In this document: piece after piece, positions 7,204-13,807 of the stretch | Layout of the letters: the number at the start of each line of letters is the position of its first letter | Position numbering within the stretch: the first letter of the stretch is position 1 | NCBI GenBank assembly: GCA_934296355.1 | Contig: CAKRAY010000026.1 | Location: forward strand, 1-13,807 | DNA: 13,807 nucleotides | Source: an uncultured Clostridia bacterium | GTDB taxonomy: Bacteria > Bacillota > Clostridia > Christensenellales > DTU072 | Direction: 5' to 3' | Notes under the pieces: generated by a model | The model's input: only the letters and a program-made list of their open reading frames with translations | What the model was told of the DNA's origin: nothing | The model's database searches: none | Position numbers and translations under genes: made by a program

Positions 7204-8265
7204 ATGTTCGACTTTAACAAACCTTTGAACGACCAAATCGAAATAACCTCTCCTACGCCGTTACTTAAAGAAAACGGCGAAGTAAGCGCCCAAGGCTGGG
7301 CGCGTAAATGCCTCGTGGAATACAATAAGCAGTTTATTCCCAAAAATCTGAGATGGCGGCTTAAAGAATGGGATTTTTATCAAATATCCGACGGCGAATG
7401 GATGGTGCAATTGAATTTTGCCAACATTTCGGTCGGCGCGGCGGCAACGTGCGGAATAGTCAATTTACATACCGGAGAAAGGTATGATTACGCTTCGCTG
7501 AAAGTCGCTACTTTCAAAGGTCCTTACCCTACGTCGAAGACTGCCGATGGCGTTTCCCTATTTGAGTTCAAACAAGGTAAAACCTCTCTTGTTTTCGACG
7601 TAAAAGAGCGTTCCCGTACTCTCGATTTTCGCACGAAAAGCAAAAATAAAGAAGTCGTCGTACACTTCGAAGCGACTCACTTACCCGAACATGAATCGAT
7701 AACGATAGTTACGCCGTTCGATTGCGACCCGCATAGATTCTTTCTCACTACGAAATTCAACTGTATGCCTACGAGCGGATATGTAAAAATCGGCGAAAAA
7801 ACAATAAATTTCGATTCTAAAAACACCTATACCGTACTCGATTGGGGAAGAGGCGTTTGGCCGCACAAAAACTATTGGTATTGGGGTAACGGCTCGAAAG
7901 TCATCGACGGAAAACTATTCGGTTTCGAGATAACCTGGGGTATAGGCAACACGAAAAACGCCACGGAAACTTGCGTGTTTTACGACGGCAAAGCGCATAA
8001 AGTAGGCGCAGTAGACGTGGAATTTCCGCCTAAAACCAACGGATATATGAACCCGTGGGTATTCAAGTCGGACGACGGACGGTTTAATTTAACGATGACG
8101 CCTTTTTACGACAACGCTTCCGGCGCGCTCGTTTTAGGCTTAATAGGTATGAAAACGCATCAAGTACACGGATACTACAACGGTTCGGTAACGTTGGAAG
8201 ACGGAACCGTGCTTGAAATAAAAAACATGTACGCATTCTGCGAATACGTGGAAAACCTTTGGTAA
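7204..8265 (+). CDS. DUF2804 domain-containing protein
   Basis: This 353-residue protein matches the pattern I know as DUF2804, a family without an established function. The clearest mark is DWGRGVWPHKNYWYWG (213-228), followed by FGFEITWGIGN (239-249). Other supports are the N-terminal PLLKENGEVSAQGWARK (19-35) and the C-terminal VENLW. There is no signal peptide or membrane segment, so it is probably cytoplasmic. The many beta-prone, tryptophan-rich stretches suggest an all-beta fold, possibly related to the AttH/CrtC lipocalin-like hydratases; that link is inference. A strong GGAGGAA (7194-7200) precedes the ATG. It is a single-gene unit with its own promoter and terminator, divergent from the SGNH lipoprotein. 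Confidence 0.85.
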   Translation: MFDFNKPLNDQIEITSPTPLLKENGEVSAQGWARKCLVEYNKQFIPKNLRWRLKEWDFYQISDGEWMVQLNFANISVGAAATCGIVNLHTGERYDYASLKVATFKGPYPTSKTADGVSLFEFKQGKTSLVFDVKERSRTLDFRTKSKNKEVVVHFEATHLPEHESITIVTPFDCDPHRFFLTTKFNCMPTSGYVKIGEKTINFDSKNTYTVLDWGRGVWPHKNYWYWGNGSKVIDGKLFGFEITWGIGNTKNATETCVFYDGKAHKVGAVDVEFPPKTNGYMNPWVFKSDDGRFNLTMTPFYDNASGALVLGLIGMKTHQVHGYYNGSVTLEDGTVLEIKNMYAFCEYVENLW

Positions 8266-8288
8266 AGTTCACATAATAATATAATTCG

Positions 8289-8318
8289 CGACCTCCCCTT
8301 TAAGAGAGGTCGTTTTTT
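8289..8318 (+). terminator. Rho-independent terminator of the DUF2804 gene
   Basis: A 7-bp stem (CGACCTC at 8289-8295, GAGGTCG at 8306-8312) with a 10-base loop is followed by six T residues (8313-8318). It lies 24 bases after the DUF2804 stop and insulates the large surface-protein gene. Confidence 0.88.
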
Positions 8319-8344
8319 ACCACGATTTCACATTTTAAGAAATA

Positions 8345-8373
8345 TTGACTAAAAAAAATTTTTATAATATAAT
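8345..8373 (+). promoter_or_regulatory. Sigma-A promoter of the large surface-protein gene
   Basis: TTGACT (8345-8350), a 17-base A/T-only spacer and TATAAT (8368-8373). Transcription would start near 8380, about 20 bases before the ATG at 8401. An overlapping TATAAT at 8363-8368 is only 12 bases from the -35 and is less likely to be used. Confidence 0.72.
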
Positions 8374-8400
8374 TATAAAAAAAGAAATCGGAGCGTAGTA

Positions 8401-11400
8401 ATGGTAAAAAGATTTTCTATTATAGTACTCATAGCGGTTTTCTCGCTCTTTATTTGTCTATTCGGTTTAACCGCCGTTTCTCCCTCGCCCGAAACGGCGA
8501 GAGCGGACAATACGTTTGTCGTCAAAGACAGCTTTTATGCTATAGAAACAAAAGAGGACTTATTGCTTCTTGCTAATAAAGTCAACAACGGCGAATTCGA
8601 CGCCGACGGAGTTTTGTTCGCAGCCAAGTCGTACAATATGTCCAATGATATAGATATGACGGGAACTAACTTCCCCGGTATCGGAAACGAAAGCGATATG
8701 CCCGTTTTCATACCGTTATCTACGCTTGAATCCACAACGAACGCATTAGAAATGCTGTTTGATAACTGGGATACTTACGGCGAACTCATATACGAATCGT
8801 CTGCGGCTTCCGCCCCGCTTGCAGCTAAGCCCGCTAATTCAAGCGATTTATCTTCATATTATATAAAAGCCGAGATTCCGCGCGCTTTCTTCGGTTCTTT
8901 TCACGGAAACAGTAATTGTATCACGGGATTAAACGCTCCGCTGTTCGGCGCTTTGGAAAATGCGGAAATATCATTCTTGGCTATAAAAGATTCAAACATA
9001 ACTTTAACGAACGAAAACGGCGGCGCATTGGCAAAAAACGTTCGCTCTTCGAGAATCGATGACATAATAGTAAACAATTCTCGCGTTACCGTTAAAGGAA
9101 ACGGGTCTGCGGGAAGTTTGCTCGGAGAATACGGAGAGGCAATTCAGCGTACGATTAAAGATTACCCTTACTCTAACGTTTTATTCGAAAGCGTCATCGG
9201 AATTGAAATGGACGCCTTATCCCAAAAAACATACTTCGTTAATTCTTACGAAAACGTTATAAATTGCGAAAACGGCTATGCCGGAGGTATAATCGGCGCA
9301 AACAACGCTCCCCTCAATCAGGCGCTTTCCAAAAACGAAGTTAACGGCGCCGACGGTAAGGTCGGCGGGACGGTGGGATATCAAAATAGCGACGCGTCGC
9401 TTATTTTATCCGCGCCGAACAACGCTTGTTCCGCAGTTTTCGGGGTTTTGAACGGCAACGTTTCCAATATCGTTTACGATAATCTTACTTATTCGGACGC
9501 AAACGTTCCTTCAAACTACGATTTGACGTCAATATTGTTAAACAACGATGAATTTCGTAAGACTTTTTCCGGTTGGAAATATTATGATCCCAAGAATTAC
9601 AAACCCGGCGAAGAGAGTTACACGTTTTACTACCCCACTCCTTTCGAGTTTAACTATGAACAAGTTCCCGTCGAAGTAAAAGGAGTAAGCGTCGATTCCA
9701 GATTAAAAGCCATCTTTATTAATACAGACGCCAAATTCACGCTCCCCGAAAGCGTAGACGAAGGCGGCAGAACTTTCATGTACTACACGCAAGAGTACAC
9801 GCAAAAGTATTTTAACGACTTTACGAGAGATTACTATTACGACGGTGAGTACAAGCCTTTGGAAGAAATAACCGTTAATAGCAACATGTTTTTTGTATCG
9901 GTATACTCGTTAGACAAGCCGAGCGTTAGTTTGAATAACTACGAAATATCCTCCACGTATAACGGCGTGGCGGCAACGGTTACCGCTTCTTACACGCACG
10001 AATACAAATGGATAACCGCTTCGTATGCTTGGTATTATTCCGCCGACGGCTCGAATTTTAATCCTATCGACGTTTCTGCCGAGACGCTTTCCGTAAAAGA
10101 CGTTGCCGATTCGGGATACTACAAATGCAAAATCACGGTAACATTGGAATCTCCGCGTTTATATGAAAAGGACTACCTAGAAGCGTACGAATACTCGAAA
10201 GTTTTGACGGTTTCCGTTCTCCCGGCGGCTCTTACATACGACGTCGTTTTAGAGAGTTCGACCGCCGTCTTTACCGGAAGCCCCGTTTCGATATACGCCG
10301 ACGTAAATCTTAAAGAAGGAACTTATTATGAAACCGCTCCCCTTGACTTTACGTATTCGGGAACGGATAACGTGATTAACGTAGGAGAATACGCGATTGA
10401 CGGCGCCGCGACAAACGAAAACTACTCGATAAGCGTAAATTCCGCGACGTTTACCGTTACTCCCGCTACCGTAACCGATATAGTAGCGACCCCTTACGAG
10501 GGCGTTTACGACGGAAACACGCATAATATCGAAGTCACTTGCAAAACCGTAGCGGAAACGCCTTACAACGTAGAATACTCGCTCGTTAGCGGAGTTTTCG
10601 ATACCGTATACGAAGGCATAACGGATTCCAACGACGAAACGATTACCGTATATTACAAAATATCCGCGGCTAATCACACCGACGCGTATGGAACTTCCAC
10701 CGTTAAAATCGATAAAAACACGTTGAGCATTGCCGAATCGGCCGAATACGCCTTATTAAGTAAAGTTTACGACGATACGGTTTCGTTCGACGTGACGAAA
10801 ATAGACTTAAACTGTTTCGCTTTTACCTATGCAAGCGACTACTCTCTTGCCACGCCCGTCGCTTTATCCTCTTGCGCGTTTAGCTCAAATCAAGCAACCG
10901 ATAACGGCGTAAACGACCATTATATCAACGTCGTTTTTACCCTTACAGATTCGCAAAACTTTATTCTGACTAACACGGAAGTTCGGCTTCATAACGTAAG
11001 GATAGAAAAAGCGACTATCGAATTAGCGCGTAAAGATGGCTCCGTCCTTACTAAAATTTATGACGGTAACACCGATTTCAATCAATCTAACGCTTTGAAT
11101 TTTGCCGATTACTTCTCTTGCAGCGTTAACTCCACGCAAAAACCCGTCGTTTCGATTTCCGAGGCTATCGGCAATTCTTACCGCGTTTCGGCGTGTACGA
11201 ACGTTAAAATCAGCGTATACGCGTCAAATAATTACGTATTCAAAGACGGTGTTTGCGAAATGACGTTCCCCGCAAGCATAACGCCGAAGTCCGTATCTAT
11301 CAACGAGACTTCGATAACGATGAAAAACAGAGAATACGACGGCACGAGTATCGTTAAAGTTTTGTCCGCCGATTTAGTCGGTGTGGTAGGCGTCGACGAA

Positions 11401-13743
11401 GTAAATATAAGTTTCGGCGACGCGTTCGTTAGTTCCCCCGACGCATCGGAAACGCCTTATATCGTACAAATCACCGACTATTCTATCGACAACGACGATT
11501 ACGTTCTTTTAGCGCAAACTCTATTCGCAAGCGTAACGATCTCCAAGGCAACGCCGACGGTAAATCCCGTTTTAGATAAAACCGTTTTATATGTCTTAAC
11601 GGAAAAACCGACGATTGCGCTCGCAAGCGCCGATACTCCCGGCGAGATTTATTGGGATGGCGGAGCGGCGGAAAATTACGGCGAGAACGCGCTTGTATGG
11701 ATTTTTATTCCGCAAGACGAAACCAATTACCGTTCGATTAGCGGCTCCGTTACCGTTACTTACAAACAAAACGTTCCCGTAGAACTCGTTTTCGATTCCA
11801 TGCCCGAACAAACCGAGTATTACGCGTTCGATTCGTTTAACGTAAGCGGTTTAAGCGTTTCTCTCCGTTACGCCGACGGAACTTCGGTCGTTTTACAAAA
11901 AGGCACGGATTTCTCATACGGCTATTTTATAGTCTACGAAGACAACGCAAGTTGCTTCGTATACGGTCACGAATACGTTACGATAACCGTTACCGATAAC
12001 GAATATTCGTTGAACTTTACTAAGAATATCCCCGTTACCGTTAAGAAAATCACGCTAAGCGAGCCTACTCTTTACGGCGAGTACGTTTACGACGGCGCGC
12101 TAAAAACCCTCATTCTGAGCGGTTTCGACAGCGATAAAATGACGGTCGACAACAACGCCTACACAGACGCGGGCGAATACGTATCGAACGTTAAACTGAA
12201 AGACGCGAACAATTACGCTTGGAGTTCATCGGTAGAAACGGTAATAATAAGTTGGACGATAAGACCCGCGGTAAAGAAAGCGTTGCGCTTAGCGAAAACC
12301 GAATACGTTTATTGCGGCGAACCCGTTTTCCCCGATATAGTAAACGACAATATTGCTACCGACTTCTTTACCTATTCGGGAACGACTTCCGCTACGAATA
12401 GCGGCGAATACGCTTTTACCGCAACGTTAATAAACGGCAACTACGTATGGGAAAACTCGACTTCGGCTGCCACTCACTTTACTTGGCGTATCGTTCCGCA
12501 AAAAATCAGTAAACCCGTACTCTATAACGAACCCTATACCTATAACGGCGTGTCGCAAAAAGTTACCTCGACAGTAGACGTAGAAAACGTTACCGCATAC
12601 AAACTGAGCGGCGATATTTACTTCACTAACGCCGGCTCCTATAAAATAGTCGCCACGCTTAAAAACGTCGATTCGATTATAAACTACGCATGGGAGGACG
12701 GCGCTTACGCTCCTATAGAACTAACGTATACCGTTAATAGAATAATCGTACAAATCCCGAAGATTACCGCTTCTTACGCATATAGCGGAAACGCCTATTC
12801 TCTCTTTATATCGAGCAATGAAAGTTTCACGATATCGGGGGTTACTTCCGCAATCGCGGCGGGCAATTACAGCGCGACGCTAACGCTGAAAGACGAAGTA
12901 AATTATGTTTGGGACAACGGAGAAACGGCTCCCAAAACTTACGATTGGGTTATCCGTAAAGCCGTTGTCGCTATTCCCGAAGTTATGGGCGTAAGATACT
13001 ACAACGGCAAAGAACAAACCGCTTTGATTCCCCCATCGAATTACTACTCGCTTTCGGGTAGTACCGCCGTGAACGTAGGAGTTTATACGGCGACCGCCAC
13101 TCTTAACAACGTTAATTATCAATGGAATAACGGTTCTACCGAGCCGATTAAACTATCTTGGAAAATCGAAAAACTACGCGTTGAAAAGCCGAGCGCGCCC
13201 GGCAATTTAATCTATAACGGACTTACGCAAAGCGCGCATCTTTCCGCTAACGAATATTATACCGTTACGGGTAACGTCGTAAAAGACGTGGGCAATTACG
13301 TTGCCGTAATCGTATTAAAAGACAAAGTTAATACTTGTTGGAACGACGGGTCTAGCGACGATTTGAGTTTCCCCTACTCCGTATTCGGCATATACGTAAG
13401 CGCGGACGACGGCGCAAACCTTTCGGCGGACATCACGCTCAACGCGCCGCTATCGGAACCTTATAAAGAAGGGTTCGTATTCGAAGGTTGGTATTTAACG
13501 AAAGATTTATCGGGAAATCCGGTTACTTCCATAACGGAAGAAATGTTGACCGAGAATATCGTTCTTTACCCGAAATGGCGCGAGGCGGAGCCTGAAAATC
13601 CCTCCGATCAAACGCCTAACAAAACGAACTTCGGACTGAGCGTAAAAGCCATTGTCGGAATATCGGTAGGTTGCGGATGTATCCTAATCGCGTTTCTTAT
13701 AATAATTCTGGGCTTGTCGATTAAAAAACGTAGACGTCGTTAA
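8401..13743 (+). CDS. Large repeat-rich surface protein with C-terminal membrane anchor
   Basis: A 1780-residue exported protein. Residues 1-35 form a Sec signal peptide with a likely cut after ARA (33-35). Residues 36-360 contain GLUG/beta-helix-like segments: a YAIETKEDLLLLANKVN start, an FFGSFHGNSNCITGL segment, and NGGALAKN and GSAGSLLGEYG turns. Residues about 505-605 look Ig-like (YAWYYSADG, then DSGYYKCKI). About 605-1050 are YDG/MBG-type repeats, 1050-1122 an MBG-like unit with IFIPQDETNY, and 1126-1216 a bacterial Ig-like domain. Six further repeats of about 75 residues fill 1217-1663, then comes a Flg_new-type repeat (1664-1726, EGWY and LYPKW). About 1748-1773 is a transmembrane helix, followed by KKRRRR. 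No LPXTG sorting motif or catalytic domain is seen. Such proteins usually serve in adhesion or as cell-surface stalks; the ligand is unknown. CGGAGCG precedes the ATG. Confidence 0.9.
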   Translation: MVKRFSIIVLIAVFSLFICLFGLTAVSPSPETARADNTFVVKDSFYAIETKEDLLLLANKVNNGEFDADGVLFAAKSYNMSNDIDMTGTNFPGIGNESDMPVFIPLSTLESTTNALEMLFDNWDTYGELIYESSAASAPLAAKPANSSDLSSYYIKAEIPRAFFGSFHGNSNCITGLNAPLFGALENAEISFLAIKDSNITLTNENGGALAKNVRSSRIDDIIVNNSRVTVKGNGSAGSLLGEYGEAIQRTIKDYPYSNVLFESVIGIEMDALSQKTYFVNSYENVINCENGYAGGIIGANNAPLNQALSKNEVNGADGKVGGTVGYQNSDASLILSAPNNACSAVFGVLNGNVSNIVYDNLTYSDANVPSNYDLTSILLNNDEFRKTFSGWKYYDPKNYKPGEESYTFYYPTPFEFNYEQVPVEVKGVSVDSRLKAIFINTDAKFTLPESVDEGGRTFMYYTQEYTQKYFNDFTRDYYYDGEYKPLEEITVNSNMFFVSVYSLDKPSVSLNNYEISSTYNGVAATVTASYTHEYKWITASYAWYYSADGSNFNPIDVSAETLSVKDVADSGYYKCKITVTLESPRLYEKDYLEAYEYSKVLTVSVLPAALTYDVVLESSTAVFTGSPVSIYADVNLKEGTYYETAPLDFTYSGTDNVINVGEYAIDGAATNENYSISVNSATFTVTPATVTDIVATPYEGVYDGNTHNIEVTCKTVAETPYNVEYSLVSGVFDTVYEGITDSNDETITVYYKISAANHTDAYGTSTVKIDKNTLSIAESAEYALLSKVYDDTVSFDVTKIDLNCFAFTYASDYSLATPVALSSCAFSSNQATDNGVNDHYINVVFTLTDSQNFILTNTEVRLHNVRIEKATIELARKDGSVLTKIYDGNTDFNQSNALNFADYFSCSVNSTQKPVVSISEAIGNSYRVSACTNVKISVYASNNYVFKDGVCEMTFPASITPKSVSINETSITMKNREYDGTSIVKVLSADLVGVVGVDEVNISFGDAFVSSPDASETPYIVQITDYSIDNDDYVLLAQTLFASVTISKATPTVNPVLDKTVLYVLTEKPTIALASADTPGEIYWDGGAAENYGENALVWIFIPQDETNYRSISGSVTVTYKQNVPVELVFDSMPEQTEYYAFDSFNVSGLSVSLRYADGTSVVLQKGTDFSYGYFIVYEDNASCFVYGHEYVTITVTDNEYSLNFTKNIPVTVKKITLSEPTLYGEYVYDGALKTLILSGFDSDKMTVDNNAYTDAGEYVSNVKLKDANNYAWSSSVETVIISWTIRPAVKKALRLAKTEYVYCGEPVFPDIVNDNIATDFFTYSGTTSATNSGEYAFTATLINGNYVWENSTSAATHFTWRIVPQKISKPVLYNEPYTYNGVSQKVTSTVDVENVTAYKLSGDIYFTNAGSYKIVATLKNVDSIINYAWEDGAYAPIELTYTVNRIIVQIPKITASYAYSGNAYSLFISSNESFTISGVTSAIAAGNYSATLTLKDEVNYVWDNGETAPKTYDWVIRKAVVAIPEVMGVRYYNGKEQTALIPPSNYYSLSGSTAVNVGVYTATATLNNVNYQWNNGSTEPIKLSWKIEKLRVEKPSAPGNLIYNGLTQSAHLSANEYYTVTGNVVKDVGNYVAVIVLKDKVNTCWNDGSSDDLSFPYSVFGIYVSADDGANLSADITLNAPLSEPYKEGFVFEGWYLTKDLSGNPVTSITEEMLTENIVLYPKWREAEPENPSDQTPNKTNFGLSVKAIVGISVGCGCILIAFLIIILGLSIKKRRRR
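10213..11562 (+). repeat. YDG/MBG-type repeat block in the surface protein
   Basis: Residues about 605-1054 hold around five diverged units of 80-100 residues. Four carry a YDG-like core: VYDG (702-705), VYDD (789-792), IYDG (886-889) and EYDG (978-981); the first unit has a VFTG instead. Units end with strands such as ATFTVTPATV or ASVTISKATP. Similarity is at protein level only; I see no long nucleotide identity between units, so the block is old rather than newly amplified. Confidence 0.7.
12049..13389 (+). repeat. Six tandem repeats of about 75 residues in the surface protein
   Basis: Residues about 1217-1663. Each unit has an aromatic-x-x-Gly opening (YVYDG 1228, YVYCG 1302, YTYNG 1379, YAYSG 1459, RYYNG 1532, LIYNG 1604), a G-x-Y turn after a small-residue stretch, and a closing N-Y-x-W (1271, 1347, 1428, 1501, 1572) that becomes NTCW at 1644. 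The openings are 74, 77, 80, 73 and 71 residues apart. The Trp is often followed by xxG (WEDG, WDNG, WNNG, WNDG) and a TxxWxI-like strand. This resembles the bacterial Ig/MBG style but is more regular than the preceding block. Confidence 0.8.
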
Positions 13744-13805
13744 CGAAAGAGTTCGACGATATCGGGAATTATTTTTTCAAAATTTACTCCGTACCAATGG
13801 TTTAT
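13740..13805 (-). CDS. C-terminal end of a convergent gene, 5' part outside the window
   Basis: On the minus strand an open frame enters from the right edge and ends at TAA (13742-13740). It encodes INHWYGVNFEKIIPDIVELF followed by Arg and stop. The codon choice and amphipathic composition look like those of the neighbouring genes, and no other frame in this short tail is open throughout. It overlaps the surface-protein stop codon by four bases. Too little is present to name a family; it may be a chance open frame, given its 21 codons. Confidence 0.4.
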   Translation of the reverse strand: MNHWYGVNFEKIIPDIVELFR

Positions 13806-13807
13806 AT

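Noticed and set aside
10249..10677. Minus-strand frame of about 140 codons opposite the surface-protein repeats
   Set aside because: It is a shadow of the YDG/MBG repeat coding sequence, with no start signals and no recognisable domain.
8401..13743. Repeat-driven recent expansion or phase-variable tract in the surface-protein gene
   Set aside because: The repeats are similar only at protein level. I found no long identical DNA units and no homopolymer or short tandem tract in the coding sequence that would suggest slipped-strand switching.
1..13807. CRISPR array, mobile element, tRNA or phage remnant
   Set aside because: I saw no regularly spaced direct repeats, transposase-like product, terminal inverted repeats, tRNA-like cloverleaf or phage gene in the window.

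Overview
The window looks like chromosomal DNA from a Gram-positive member of the Bacillota, most likely of the Clostridia. The grounds are strong purine-rich ribosome binding sites, sigma-A-type promoters (all five that I can place have a 17-bp spacer), a type III pantothenate kinase, a lipobox lipoprotein, a Listeria-Bacteroides-type repeat in a surface protein, and a partial protein resembling the sporulation protein YtxC. The taxonomic call is inference. I saw no tRNA, rRNA, CRISPR array, transposase, phage gene or attachment site. Codon use looks even across the genes.

Layout, left to right. (1) 1-489, minus: 5' part of a YtxC-like gene running off the left edge. (2) 601-2304, minus: cytoplasmic family 36 alpha-galactosidase with its own promoter and terminator. 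(3) 2305-2612: divergent intergenic region with a promoter facing each way. (4) 2613-4683, plus: a two-gene operon, coaX (coenzyme A synthesis) and hom (threonine/methionine branch of the aspartate pathway). (5) 4706-4743: near-perfect palindrome that ends transcription between convergent units. (6) 7022-4771, minus: an SGNH-hydrolase lipoprotein followed by a small nitroreductase, probably co-transcribed. (7) 7204-8265, plus: a DUF2804 protein, divergent from the lipoprotein and closed by a clear terminator. (8) 8401-13743, plus: a 1780-residue exported, membrane-anchored surface protein with a GLUG/beta-helix-like head, an Ig-like domain, YDG/MBG-type repeats, six further repeats of about 75 residues, one Flg_new-type repeat and a C-terminal transmembrane anchor. 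(9) 13740-13805, minus: the last codons of a convergent gene whose stop codon overlaps that of the surface protein.

The left half is ordinary metabolism: sugar release, CoA and amino acids. The right half leans to the cell envelope: a lipoprotein with an esterase-type catalytic triad, a DUF2804 protein and a very large surface protein. I see no clearly new multi-gene system. The least explained parts are the C-terminal half of the SGNH lipoprotein, the DUF2804 protein beside it, and the repeat architecture of the surface protein.
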